Positions 11,968 through 23,551 of a stretch of DNA of 64,000 bases are shown piece after piece. The notes under the pieces are model-generated. The model searched no databases. It was given only the letters and a program-made list of their open reading frames with translations, and was not told the origin of the DNA. Origin of the DNA: Coenobita brevimanus (Eukaryota > Arthropoda > Malacostraca > Decapoda > Coenobitidae); NCBI GenBank assembly GCA_032717465.1, contig CM064632.1:22830951-22894950 (forward strand). Reading direction: 5' to 3'. Position 1 is the first letter of the stretch; each line of letters opens with the position of its first letter. The translations under genes and the position numbers were made by a program.

Positions 11968-12362
11968 CGTGGAGGGATTACATTTCTTACTGGAAGGATT
12001 AAATTTTTTACTGGAAGGTTTACATTTGTAACTGGAAGGATTACATTCGTAACTGGAGGGATTACGTTTCTAACTGGAGGGATTACATTTCTAACTGGAG
12101 GGATTACATTTCTAACTGGAGGGATCATATTTCTAACAGGAGGGATTATATTTCTAACAGGAGGGATTATATTTCTAACAGGAGGGATTATATTTCTAAC
12201 AGGAGGGATTGCATTTCTAATTGAAGGGATTATATTTCTAACAGGAGGGATTATACTTCTAACTGGAGGGATTATATTTCTAACAGGAGGGATTACATTT
12301 CTAACTGGATGGATTGCATATCTAATTGAAGGGATTACATTTCTAACTGGAGAGGTTACATA
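11968..12362. repeat. 21-bp minisatellite
   Basis: The core GGGATTACATTTCTAACT plus GGA repeats about 18 times. Variants form small domains: one block carries 'aacagg' and TTATA, another 'aactgg' and TTACA, which suggests local expansion of subtypes. Confidence 0.9.
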
Positions 12363-12724
12363 CAGCCTTCACCAGTTTCTCTATTAAGGTAATCCCTCAA
12401 ACCGAAAACAATAATCTGGCCTCACCAAGAAGGTAAAAGTACATTGTCGAGATGAAGTGGTTAAGGCAGCCATATTTTTTTTTTTTTTCACCGTAAGAGT
12501 GTTAAAAAAGCAAAAAAAAAGCTAGAAACCGTATAATTTACCTAACTCACCTTGAGACTTTTTTGTTTTTATGTTACCGGTACCACTTTAGACAATCTTT
12601 TTTTTTTTTTTTTAGCAAAAATTTTAGAAATACAGGAAAAATACCACAGTTTTATTTAATGTAAGTATCCTCTTAACAACATATCGTTACTTATATGCCT
12701 GAGTTTTTTTTTTTTTTTTAATTA

Positions 12725-12978
12725 TGTCACTGCTCGGTTTACACTAACTTGGCCTAAAAGCGCTCTCTCTCTTTCTCTCTGTCTCTCTCTGTCTGTCTCT
12801 GTCTCTCTCTCTCTCTTGATGAGTTGTAATAAAGATTAACACGTGAATGTAATCCTGGTCACGAAGAAGTGTTATGGAGACAGTTAAGAGCCACAGCACT
12901 GTCGTTTTCAACCACTTAGATATGTGAAATAAGCTTTAAATCGACGAGAATCTGGGCCAGATTTCAGTAAAAGAAGTG
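12725..12978 (+). mobile_element. MITE-A copy 6 with internal CT expansion
   Basis: The left end 'tttacactaacttggcct' is followed at 12762-12817 by a CT/CTGT array that replaces the usual 'gccatctctccatc' segment. The family then resumes with 'gagttgtaat', 'ctggtcacgaagaagtg' and 'gaatctgggccag'. The microsatellite may have grown from the CTCTC in the parent element. Confidence 0.6.
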
Positions 12979-13930
12979 TAGGCAATTGTATTTTCCTGTT
13001 CACTTCAGTAAGAATGTTTGAATAACGGGAAATGTAGTTAATCATACATATCTCGTAGCACTGCATCTCTTTATATACAATTTTTTTCCCTATTGTCACC
13101 GCCAATAGGCAATCCTGTTTCCATTTTAGTTTTAAGCAGTATTGAAAGGCAGGAGAAAAAATGGATCCCACATGACCCACTGTTTTAAACACACATCGAC
13201 ACTGCATCTTTTCATATATTACTGGATCTCTCCACGTTCCAACCTTACTAGAATTTCCCACTTTCCCTTTCGTTTCAGTAATAATATATATTTTTGCTAA
13301 TGCAGGATAATACTCGAATTTATATAATTTTCGTGCACCACTCACCATCAGTCTTTCCCTAAATTCTTTTTCCGGGTACACATGGATTCCTCTACTCCAT
13401 TTCGCCTCAGTATTAGTGTAGGAGGCAGGGATATGGGTCTTGTCAGCCTTATAAATAACTCTCCTATATTTATCACCTTCCGACTTTGCATCTTGTCATA
13501 CGTTCCTACATAAACAGGCTTGTGGTTCACTTGGCAATCGTATTTTCCTTTTCATTTGTGAAATAAAGTTTAAGATCCTGGAAAAATACGGGATTCCAGG
13601 CAACCAGCAGCGTCCTCCCGCCCTAATTAGTGGCGCCAAAGACCTGCCTCCTTAGCTTTATGAAGAGCCTAATCTTGGTCTTTGTGCTGCCTAACTATTG
13701 GAAATTAGTTAGACCTCCTTCTGTCAGTCTGGAAACAAGCCATCTCATTTCCGGCCTTGAGATAGAACAGATTACCAGTGTATTATATTATTATTACAAA
13801 TTACTCTTGTAATGCATTATGCTTACGTTATATAAGGTAACATTAATCTTGGTATTATTACATTTCCACTTTTGCAGTGTGTTTTGTAGTGTTTGATATC
13901 CATAGTCTGGTCTTAAAACTACACCCCACA
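12979..13930. other. No gene supported; weak internal repetition
   Basis: A 157-codon minus frame at 12908-13381 has no recognisable domain and overlaps a MITE. Short motifs such as 'tgcatcttntcata' recur near 13060, 13204 and 13488, hinting at an old tandem duplication. Confidence 0.35.
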
Positions 13931-13932
13931 GT

Positions 13933-14046
13933 AATATTATTATTATTATTATTTATTTATTTATTATTATTGTTGTTTGTTGTTGTTGTTGTTGTTGCTG
14001 CTGCTGCTGCTGCTATTGTTGTTCCTGCTGCTGCTGCTGCTGCTAT

Positions 14047-14078
<32 letters not shown>

Positions 14079-14150
14079 ACGATGATGATGATGCTGGCGA
14101 TAACGATGACGACGAGGACGATGATGATGATGATGATAATGTTCCTGTTA
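13933..14150. repeat. Compound trinucleotide array
   Basis: TTA, GTT, GCT, then GAT/GAC triplets follow one another. Frames read as Leu, Ala, Ser, Asn or Asp runs and are not genes. Confidence 0.9.
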
Positions 14151-14160
14151 TTATTATCAC

Positions 14161-15390
14161 TTGTGTATGTGGAAGGTAGGGGCGCTCTCCATTCACTCAG
14201 TGGATTGTGTAGCTTCCAGTGACTGTATATTATCAAGCCATATGTCTTTAGTGGAAAAGTTTCTAGAGAAGGGAAAGAAGTTGTATGCGGCTTTCATGGA
14301 TTTGGAGAAACCATATGACAGGGTGGATAGACAAGGATTGTGGAAAGTGTTAAGAATATATGGAGTAGATGGGAAGTTGTTGAATGCTGTGAAGAGTATC
14401 TACGATGGTGCGAAGGCTGCAGTGCGTGTGGATGGTGAACTAAGTGAATTTTTCTCTTTGAAAGTTGGGTTGAAACAGGGATGTGTCATGTCTCCATGGT
14501 TGTTCAATCTGTACATGGATGGGGTAATAAAAGAGGTACAAGGTAGGGTAGTGGATGTTGGAGTGGCCCTGGTGAGAGAGGATAGTGTTTGAAAACTCCC
14601 TGCACTGTTGTTTGCAGATGATACTATGTTGTAGAGTGAAGACGAAGGGGAGCTGCAAGGCTTGGTGGATGAGTTTGGGAAAGTGTGTAAGAAATGGAAT
14701 CTAAAGGTGAATGTAGGGAAGAGTAAAGTGATGGTCTCTGAGAGAGGTGAAGTCAGTGAATGTACAACGAGGTTGGATGGTGAGGAATTGGAATATGTGA
14801 GTACGTTTAAGTACTTGGGTAGTGTGATGAGTAAGGATGGAGATTTGGAGGGTGAAGTGCGTGAAAGGGTACATCAGGGAAGAAAGGTTGCTGGTTCTTT
14901 GAAAGCAGTGATAAGAAACAGGGAAGTGAGCATGGAAGTGAAAAAGTTACTGCATGACAGTATTGTGATACCGACTCTAACGTATGGAAGTGAAGCTTGG
15001 ACGTTGTTGGAAGGACACAAGTCAAGAGTGAGAGCAGTGGAAATGAGTTATTTAAGAGGAGCCTGTGGAGTCACATGGAGAGACAGGCTGACGAATGAGG
15101 ATATAAAGGAGTGTTGTGGTGTGGCTGTGGATGTGATAGGAAGCGTTATGAGGTACACACTGAGATGGTTTGGCCACGTGGAGAGGATGGAGGGTGAAAG
15201 ACTGACGAAGAGAGTGTATGTGAGTGAGGTGGAGGGGGGAAGAGGGAGGGGGAGGCCGAGGATGAGATGGAGGGATGGGGTGGAGAGGTATATGAGAGAG
15301 GGGTGTGTGAGTTGGGAGCAGGGCAGTAAAATGGCGGGGGACAGGGCGACTTGGAGGCGATTTGTTTGTGGCCACCCCAAACGGGATTGA
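14161..15390 (+). pseudogene. LINE-D reverse transcriptase ORF with two nonsense codons
   Basis: The frame covers the RT palm (LYAAFMDLEK..YDRVDR; LKQGCVMSPWLFNLYMDG), the catalytic FADD box just after the first break, and a C-terminal region with TYGSEAWTL, LRGACGVTWRDR and LRWFGHVERM. It ends in a His-containing tail and TGA at 15388-15390. The frame is interrupted only by TGA at 14590-14592, where the sister copy has TGG (Trp), and TAG at 14632-14634 next to the active site. No frameshift is visible. The first ~26 codons before 14240 are flanking DNA that happens to be open. The protein would have primed reverse transcription of the element RNA. This copy is dead. Confidence 0.88.
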
Positions 15391-15416
15391 GGCGTCTGGC
15401 AATAGATAGATAAATA
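14240..15416 (+). mobile_element. LINE-D, 5'-truncated copy
   Basis: A truncated non-LTR retrotransposon inserted near the trinucleotide array. Homology with the copy at 59598-60822 starts at about 14240 ('tctttagtggaaaag'). The 3' end is 'ggcgtctggcaatagataga', a (TAGA)n tail immediately after the ORF stop, so there is almost no 3' UTR. Further 3' fragments lie at 35638-35896 and 43908-44022. The family resembles RTE-like LINEs, but I cannot fix the clade. Confidence 0.88.
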
Positions 15417-15815
15417 GATGTTTTCCTGTAACCCAGGAAATCAGTCACTACATTAGGTTGTAACCATGTAAATAATTAGACTCTTGGTGCTCTGGTAGGA
15501 TAAGACCGCCTAACCGGATGCTGTCCATGAAGGTTCTCTCTCTCTCTCTTTCTCTCTCTCTGGCATTTCCATTTTCCCTAGTTCGCATTTTGTTCTCCTA
15601 ATTCTTTTTCCCTCCCAATCTTTTCTATCTCACAACTCTTTTTCCCACTCCACAGTTCCCTGGGAGTGGTCAGGGCGCAGCCTTTTTCCCAAAATGTGAT
15701 GGAATTGATTCGATAAGAAAACATTGGAGAAGAATATTTAGGGCTTACTACGGTATTTTCAAGAGAACGTATTTGGGTCAAGTATGGTATTTTACTTTGC
15801 TGTGAGTTTCTAGGA

Positions 15816-16034
15816 CCCGTATTTTCGTGGGTTAGTGAGGCTCCCTAGCACCACTTACCAAGCTACTTATTTTGCTTATTACATCTTACTATCTTATTCT
15901 GTGTTAATTGAATCATTCTAATATCATCATACTCAACATGAATAACGTACAAAACGATATTAGCCAGCCATATCCAAAAGTAAATCGGTAAGGAATAGAT
16001 GTTAGGGAGGTTCCTTAGCGGATGAAAATACAAG
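15816..16034. mobile_element. MITE-B copy 2
   Basis: The left arm 'cccgtattttcgtgggttag' and 'ggctccctagcacc' mirror the right arm 'gatgttagggaggttcctta' and 'gatgaaaatac'. The middle 'aacgatattagccagccata' is shared with copy 7. Confidence 0.7.
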
Positions 16035-16059
16035 CCAAGGTTTTAGAGTCTCCTGTGTA

Positions 16060-16620
16060 GTGGGGCTGCCCAGTTTTGCTGTGCTTGTTATTTTACTGTC
16101 TCTTCTTTTTGTTCTGTCAGTTAGTCTTTTTTTTTTAATAATCTTTCTCACTCATCTTCTGTTAGTCATTCCTCTTTTCCTTACTTATTCTTATGTTCGG
16201 TTTCACTTGCCCTTTTCATTCTATCCAGTCACAACTCCTCCTGTCTTTTTCTCGGCACTTCCTTCTGGCTCTTTGTTACTTCTTCTTTTTCTCTCACTCC
16301 TGTTTCTCACTCTTTTGTTCTCAGTTGTTCTTTTCTTTTTCACTTGTTTCGTTTTTTTTCTTCCCTTTGTTTTTTGTTATCTCCTTTATCACTCTTCCTT
16401 CTCTTTCTCATTCTTCCTCTTCTTTCCCACTTCATTTCTCACTCTTTTCTTTCTCACTTTTCTTTCTCTTTCTCACTCTGTCCCCCCTCCGTCTCTCTTC
16501 CTCTTTCTCACTCTGCATCCTCTCATTTCTCAAACTTTCTCCTCTTTATCTCTCATCTCATTCTCACTAATTCCCCATTCTCTCTCCGTAAATTTCTTTC
16601 ATTCCCAACTTATTAACAAC
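16060..16620. repeat. Pyrimidine-rich block
   Basis: About 560 bp of T/C-rich plus strand. The 202-residue Leu/Phe/Ser frame over it is compositional: it has no domain, and parallel open frames overlap it. Confidence 0.7.
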
Positions 16621-16675
16621 CTTCATTCCCTTATCCCTCAGACCTCTGTAGATTTTGTGTGTGTGTAAAAATGAA

Positions 16676-16863
16676 TATACTTTTTCATCTTGGCCCAGAT
16701 TTTCGTCCTTTTGAAGTAGCTCAGTGGTAGGGAGGAAAAAAAAAAAGTGCCACGGCTATACATCTGTTCTGTAGCACTTCTTCGTGATTAACTGTATTTT
16801 AGTGTTAATGTGACTAAGTCGGAAAGACGATTTTTTTACCACGTTAAAGTGAAAAGGGTATAG
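16676..16863 (-). mobile_element. MITE-A copy 7
   Basis: Reverse copy starting 'atactttttcatcttggccc' and ending 'gtgaaaagggtatag'. It contains 'gtagctcagtggtaggg' and 'gtagcacttcttcgtg'. Confidence 0.7.
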
Positions 16864-16902
16864 CTGGCCAGAGTAAAATAGGAATATAGGTCGTCTCTGC
16901 AG

Positions 16903-17123
16903 GGTCCTTTTCGTCACTTAAGGAGGCTTCCTAACACCTTTTGTTTAGCGGTTTATTTTTGGATATTACCAGTTAATACAACTTTGTATGTTATTTATGA
17001 AGAGTATGATGAAACTAGAATTATCTAAATAACACGGAAGAGGATATCAGTGTGTAATCCAAACGTAATAAATCACTGGGAAATAGATGTTAGGGAGCTT
17101 TCTTAAGACGAGAATACGGGCCC
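16903..17123. mobile_element. MITE-B copy 3
   Basis: The left 'cttaaggaggcttcctaaca' pairs with the right 'gttagggagctttcttaag' and 'acgagaatacgggccc'. It lies only 40 bp from a MITE-A copy. Confidence 0.7.
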
Positions 17124-17847
<724 letters not shown>

Positions 17848-18351
17848 TGTGTCCTCTGTGGAAATCAAGGGGAATGTATATAAAACTCTGTAATATGCCA
17901 TACTTGGTGTTACTGTATACGAGGAATTTATCTGTGTACACCACAGTTGCTAAAGTGGCGCCCCTGATGGCCAAGATTGGAACTAATTAGAAATAATCAA
18001 GTCAGCAGGATGGAAACATGGCAGTCAGCTACTTTTTTTTTTTTTTTTAAGTTCTACAACCATATCATTATTAGCTGCAGCGAGACGGATGGATGGACGG
18101 ATTGGTGGGATAGGTGGGTAGTGGCAAAATTGATCCACGGTAGGAATAGGTCCATGGAGAATATATCCATGGGGAAATGGGCCCAAGGGGGAACATAGTT
18201 TCAGTGGGTAAAATGGGACCTTGGGGGCCTTCTCCCACAGAGAGAGTGGCCATCTAGGGTCCCAGGCAATGTTGATATGCTCGATCATAGGGTTTTACTG
18301 GGCAGCGCCGGATACCCCTGCATTTATCCATCTGAGAATGAATAAAAGTAC
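17848..18351. other. No gene seen
   Basis: Contains a poly(T) run at 18031-18048 and a G-rich, partly palindromic section at 18130-18240. No coding evidence. Confidence 0.4.
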
Positions 18352-18500
18352 TTGAGTGTTGGTATTGTTGCCTCTAACCCTCACATGGTCGGGACAACTC
18401 AAGTATTCATGTCCATCTATCGTCAGACCATTTTATGCAGCTGAGTTTGTTACAGGAACCAGAGTGATAATACTGTTACCATTAACCCTCTCATGGTGGT
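18352..18500 (+). repeat. Family C repeat, copy 2
   Basis: Contains 'ctaaccctcacatggtcggg' and then 'cagaccattttatgcagctgag', parallel to copy 1, ending near 'ttaccattaaccctctcatgg'. Confidence 0.5.
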
Positions 18501-19082
18501 GACCCTCTCATGGTGGTGTTAATGAAGGCTGTATGCAACTCGAGAATTCTGAAGTCTTTAAACTGGCTATGTGATACTGTCGTAGCCGAGAAAGTAAAGC
18601 CATTGACGCGAAATGTGGAGCCGACACAGAAAATGTGACACGACCAGCACCGGGGGAGTCCCTGTGAAACTGCCACCTCGATAATCCGGTTAATGGACAT
18701 GACACCGCTAATACGGCCCAGGTGAGGGGAATGGATAAATGGCTGCCGACTCATTACACACAGGGAAAGACTGGAAAAAACAGGGAGGGAGGGGAAATGA
18801 ACCGCTGAAGCCAGGAAATATTGGACAGATGCATTGGTGGAATAGTGACGATAATGAATACTGCAAAAAGTTTATTGAAAGAGTGTTAATGAAATTAACA
18901 GGAGGGAAAGTGTTCGTTACTGAGTAGGGACAGAAATGACATTAAGGAGTTTGGTAATCAGAATGGTAGGATTTTTTTTTTTTTTCCAGCTCAGTCGATG
19001 GCCAGGTGTAGTCAGATGAACATGGAAACCATGAAACATTAGCTGATTAAAGATATAAGAAAGTGCTCATTGGGTTAAGGGG
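18501..19082. other. No gene supported
   Basis: Higher-complexity sequence. An 87-residue minus frame (18491-18754) shows no domain I recognise. Confidence 0.35.
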
Positions 19083-19240
19083 ATTAATCCCCGAGCTAGA
19101 CCTCATCAGATCATATAGGCCTACTAGGGTTACAGGAAAGCGCTACCCCTCCCAGCACAGCAGCCACCGGGCTGGTCGCGAACTCGCAACCTCACGATTA
19201 CGAGCCCGACACCCTACCACTGAGCTACCGCGCTCCCTTC
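19083..19240 (-). mobile_element. tRNA-derived SINE
   Basis: On the minus strand the sequence starts 'gggagcgcggtagctcagtgg', a tRNA acceptor strand and A box, and continues to 'gcgagttcgcgacc', a B box with a T-arm. The anticodon region is degraded (loop 'ctcgtaa'). Downstream is an unrelated body of ~80 bp. This layout is a SINE head from a tRNA gene. It is not a functional tRNA, because the anticodon stem does not pair and no 3' acceptor match follows the T-arm. Confidence 0.72.
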
Positions 19241-19317
19241 ATTGGGTTATGAATTACTGTGAAAATATAATGCTACATAATTTATGCAGTATAAAAGCTT
19301 TAGTGTCAATGAAACTT

Positions 19318-19318
<1 letters not shown>

Positions 19319-19373
<55 letters not shown>
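19319..19373. repeat. (GT)n-(GA)n microsatellite
   Basis: A GT run passes directly into a GA run. Confidence 0.92.
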
Positions 19374-19379
<6 letters not shown>

Positions 19380-19484
19380 TGTGGGGAAAAAGACTGGAGG
19401 TGGACGAACGTGGAGGCCATAAAATTCAGAGCATTATAATAGTCAGTGTGGTTAGAATTAAGCAATAGGCGCCATGGCAAAGGG

Positions 19485-19690
19485 GGTTGTATTTAAGGTA
19501 ACATAGGAGGCTTCGTAGCGCCTCATCCTTAGCGATTTTGTTTGCATATTACACCTCAGCACTCCACTGTATGTTATTTATGTCGTGTTAATATCAGCTC
19601 GGTTTACATCAGTAACACAGAGTATTGAATTGTAATGTGCAGAATCAGTCGCAAAGGAAAAGGTGTTAGGAAATCTCCATATATGAATTC
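19485..19690. mobile_element. MITE-B copy 4, diverged
   Basis: The left side 'gaggcttcgtagcgcctcat' with 'agcgattttgtttgcatatt', and the right side 'gtcgcaaaggaaaaggtgtt', retain the family arms, but the outer ends are eroded. Confidence 0.55.
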
Positions 19691-20382
19691 GAATTAAGGT
19701 ATGCTACGTATGTTTATGAAACGTTATTTTTTTGTATTAATTACAAAAAACAAGACTTATTTTCGAGACGCTGATACTGATGACAGAAAGCAGGACCATT
19801 CTCGAGACGTTATCTTTTGTAGTGATAACAGAAAACAAGAATATCCACGTTAAGCCGCTCATGGCCATTACAGTTCTAGTACTCAGTTCCAGCCAACATG
19901 AAGAGACTTTATTTAACTGTGAGTGAGTCATAGGAGGCTTACATTAGCCCAGTTATCTGGCAGAAATTTTTAGCCTGAACAAAATTCCTGATGTAAGCCT
20001 GAAAAATATTCTTGTACATCAGTAATACGAAATGGTGATCACTGCACATAGTTATGATGTTTGACTTTTACTGTTCTGACTTCCTGTTAACCCTATAGGC
20101 TGTTAGAGTTTTGGTGTTGGAGTGAGACAGTCAACGAAACAACTCGCTTCCCGGTTCCATCTGAAGAAAATCTACAGCTGACAAAATGCAGGAGAAACCC
20201 CAATCTGTGCTAGTGCGTGTTTCAGATGTTTCAGTTCTTTCGTTATCTATTCTTCAAACTTCTGTAAGATTTTTGTGTGTCTGTCTGTATGTCTTTTCAT
20301 GCTGGTACCACTGTGGCCTGGCAGCTCCAATGCCAGTTTATACAAACGCCCCTCACTTTCCTCTCAGTCCTTTGAAAGGGGG
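19691..20382. other. No gene seen
   Basis: No domain or repeat family recognised. Confidence 0.4.
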
Positions 20383-20450
20383 ATGTGGAATGCAGGAGGA
20401 GGGAAACTTTAGCCTGCGGTCCATTGGGTTCACGTTTCGATGAGCCTGAG
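20383..20450 (+). repeat. Dispersed repeat E, copy 3
   Basis: 'gtggaatgcaggaggaggga' followed by 'ccattgggttcacgtttcg' and 'atgagcctgaggtcac' parallels the copies at 3028 and 8745. Confidence 0.45.
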
Positions 20451-20469
20451 GTCACAAGAACAACTACAA

Positions 20470-20625
20470 CTTAAAAATTTCCTCGGCTAAACAGAATTGC
20501 CGGATATTCTTCTTACCTAGACAGAATTGCCGGATATTTCTTCCCACCTATACAGAATTGCCGGATATTCACAGCTAAACAGACTTTCCGGATATTTTTC
20601 TCAGCTAAACATGATTGCTGGAAAT
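20470..20625. repeat. ~38-bp minisatellite, four units
   Basis: The core 'cagaattgccggatatt' recurs at about 20491, 20521, 20553 and, diverged, at 20580, with 'ctaaacag' spacers. Confidence 0.8.
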
Positions 20626-21325
20626 TAATATCCTACAACATTCATAACAGTGAGAAGTGTTTTTTTTTCCCATTGATTGCTGTTACTTCTAAGCAATAAC
20701 AAAATTACCAGGCCAGACTGGTAGGCAAAGTTTGTTTACCCCATGTCCCTATTCGACCAGCATCACATATAAATAGTATCCTGGATGTAAGCTTGGTGAG
20801 TGCTTGTTATACTTAAGGAAAAGACTAAGCGTAATTTGACTGCGTTCCTGTCCCTCCCCCCTCCCTGTAGTCGATAGGCATTCATCACAAGCCCTGTTCT
20901 TCCTTTTAAGCCAAACCCAAGAATTCTGGGAGTGTCCTGTGCATCACGATCCGATTCTTCAGCAGCTGCAACAAATCCCCTTCAAAGAGACCTAATGCAC
21001 CTTGTAACGAAAAAGACACTGAACACTACGGGTAGATCACTAATGAGGGAAATACGGTGAACACAGGAGCACCCTGCCTAAACATCGTGGTGAAATGTGA
21101 GGCCAAATTTTACTCCGGACTGTAGTAATGTGGGTAACATGTTTATTTACAGCTGCCCTGGACGAGGCTGGTGCTGGAGTAAAGAAGAAAAATGGACCAG
21201 CAACGAGGGGTCTGTGAGGTGAATGGGTCATGATTTGGCTGTGCAGAGCTGAGAATGGCATGATTTACTGGTGGAATCGGTTGATTTGAAGCCAGTTTAA
21301 TACCAAAAGCTATGAATAAGTTGAG
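20626..21325. other. No gene seen
   Basis: No recognisable ORF or repeat. Confidence 0.4.
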
Positions 21326-21460
21326 TAAAATTACCAGCTGTATAAATTTTGCATATTGGTAGTTGCCAAATTCCAACCAGTGGCGAAACTGAAATTTTAT
21401 CAAGTTTAGCTGTCGGTAGGTGTATAAACTTTGCATATTTTTTGTTGCCAAATTCCTTCC
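21326..21460. repeat. Diverged direct duplication beside LINE-A
   Basis: The motif 'tttgcatattnntngttgcc' plus 'aaattcc' occurs at ~21350 and ~21435, and again at ~26585 beyond LINE-A and the TIR element. An older repeat may have been split by the insertions. Confidence 0.4.
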
Positions 21461-21525
21461 CATGGCTTCGTTTCGTTTCGTTTCGTTTTTAGAGGCTCCA
21501 ACATGCTTGCATGCGTCGGCTTTGG

Positions 21526-23476
21526 TCACCTAATGGCAGCTCTCCCTGCTGCACGATCTGTTGCAGCCTCCCTGTTCAGTCCCTTAACCCTGAGGTCACA
21601 CTTAATGTCCTCGTCCCATGTCTTTCTCGGTCTACCCCTCATAACCCCACCCACAATATTAACACTTCTCACCTTCCTCACCCAATTATCATCCCCCATC
21701 CTCTTCATATGCCCAGACCATCTCAATCTACCTCTCCTCATCTCAACACCAATACACTCCAGTCCCATCCTACCTCTCAACTCTTCCATCGTAAACCCAG
21801 CCCCTCCCGACCTTGCACGCAGGGACGCACTACACATCCACCTAATCATTGTCATTTCTGTACGTCTGAGCCTGCGAATATCCTCCTCCATTACTGCCCA
21901 GGTCTGGCTGCCATACAGCATTACACTCCTAACACATGCTGCATACAAAGACCCCATAGCACGTAGGGAGAGTCCTCTCAGTGTCAGGAAAGGCAAGAGC
22001 TCCCTGAACTTCTTCCAACCACTTCTCACCCTAGCTGCAGAGCTAGCACCAGCCCCACCTCCAGCACACAACATGTCTCCCAAATAACAAAACTCTTCCA
22101 CACACTCAAGATTTTCACCAGCAAGTTCAATCCTTTCATGCCTGACAATCTCCACCTGCTCTCCCCGACACGCTGTACACATAAAATCAGCATTATCTCG
22201 CAGTCTACCTCTGGTACCACAACATCTCTTGTGCACCCATATATTAAAAGCACCGCACAAGATGGAATTACTTCCCATGCCCTTGTGGCAAACTGCACAT
22301 GGCCACTCTCCCTCGTCTTTGACAGTACCATCACCAAGCCTAGATATCATCACTTTTGTTTTATCTGTATTTACCCTTAAGCCCTTGTGCCCCATACCAT
22401 CTCTCCACTTCCTAAATCTTTCCTCCGCCTCCCTTTCATTCTCTGCAATCAACACCAAATCATCAGCATACAACATCTTCCACGGGAGTCCGTTTCTGAA
22501 GTCACGTGAGAGGGCCTCAAGTGCCATGATAAACAACATGGGACTTAAAATTGATCCCTGATGCACACCATCTTTTACGGAAAACTCATCATTCAAATCT
22601 CCATTCACTCTTACTTGGGTGCAAGCACCCACATACATAGCCATAACCACCCTAACCAGCCACGCCTCCAAGCCAAGCCCACTTCACCACCTTTCTAGGG
22701 ACTCTGTCAAAGGCCTTTTCCAAATCAATAAAAACAAAATACAGATCCCTTTTCTTCCCAATATATTTTTCCTGAAGCTGTTGAACAATGAATATGGCAT
22801 CAGTGGTCCCCCTACCTGGCATAAACCCAAACTGCATCTCATCAATATTCACTCTTTCTCTAATCATACCTTCTAAATCTCTCTCCATTACCTTCATTAT
22901 CTGATCTAAAAGCTTTATACCTCTATAATTTCCTCTTTCCAGGGCATCACCCTTCCCTTTGTACACATTTGCAATTCCACTCTTCAGCCAGTCATCTGGG
23001 ACAACACACTAATAAATAATCATATTTATCATGTCAGTGACTAACCTCACCCTTATATCTCCTGAGGCCTTCAATATTTCGGCAGTCAATCCAGACACAC
23101 CTGCTGCCTTCCCCACCTTCATCCTGCCTATTGCCTCACTCACAGTAGCAGCATCAATCACAGGCCAAGGGCCAGACACTGGATCTGCTGGCTCCAAACC
23201 TTCCCTGTCGCAGTCAGACTCCTCATTCAACAGCCGGCTATAATGCTCTCTCCATGCATCTTTAATATCCTCACTGTTCACTACTACCCTTCCTTCATCA
23301 TTCTTCACACACTGCTCATCTCTAATATCTCGATTATCCCTCTTCATCTGATTTGCCACCTTAAATATCATATTTTTCCTTTCTCCTTGATTTAGGTTAC
23401 CGGTATCAGGTAAAAGTGTCTGTGACTCAGACTTCGCCCTGTATACCTCTCGTCTAGCCCCACCCTTGGCAGCCAA
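21526..23476 (-). pseudogene. LINE-A reverse transcriptase with PHD-like zinc finger
   Basis: The N-terminal RT region (23476-23009) has GKAAGVSGLTAEILK. After a TAG stop at ~23009 the same frame continues (22966-22652) with YKGKGD..RGNYRGIKLL, QFGFMPGRGTTDAIF and FIDLEKAFDRVPR. A frameshift at about 22660 leads to the last 381 residues: QVRVNG, GVHQGSILSPMLF, catalytic YADD at residues 68-71, then a finger with C125-x2-C128, C139, H147-x2-C150 and C165-x2-C168. The fourth cysteine of a C4HC3 PHD-like pattern is absent in this copy. LRWSGHMKRM and GRPRKTW follow. It would synthesise element cDNA at the nicked target. At least one nonsense codon and one frameshift lie inside this part. Confidence 0.88.
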
Positions 23477-23551
23477 GTATTCCTCCTTGCTACCACACTT
23501 CTTCCATTCTCGGAAAAGCCTTCTTTTCTCCCTAACTGCAGCTTCTACACC

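Noticed and set aside
12908..13381. 157-codon minus-strand ORF
   Set aside because: No domain, low-complexity flanks, overlaps a MITE-A copy and uses no recognisable start context. Length alone is not enough in A/T-rich DNA.
16060..16668. 202-codon Leu/Phe/Ser ORF resembling a membrane protein
   Set aside because: It lies in a T/C-rich tract where two other plus frames are also open. Composition explains it.
18491..18754. 87-codon minus ORF in higher-complexity DNA, a possible host exon
   Set aside because: No domain, no homologous motif recognised, and no convincing splice sites. A transcript or cross-species alignment would be needed.
19170..19240. Functional tRNA gene on the minus strand
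   Set aside because: A and B boxes are present, but the anticodon stem does not pair and the acceptor 3' strand is absent; treated as a SINE head.
21431..22087. 218-codon plus-strand ORF and other plus ORFs across 21.4-24.4 kb
   Set aside because: They are antisense shadows of LINE-A, whose minus frames carry the real endonuclease and RT motifs.
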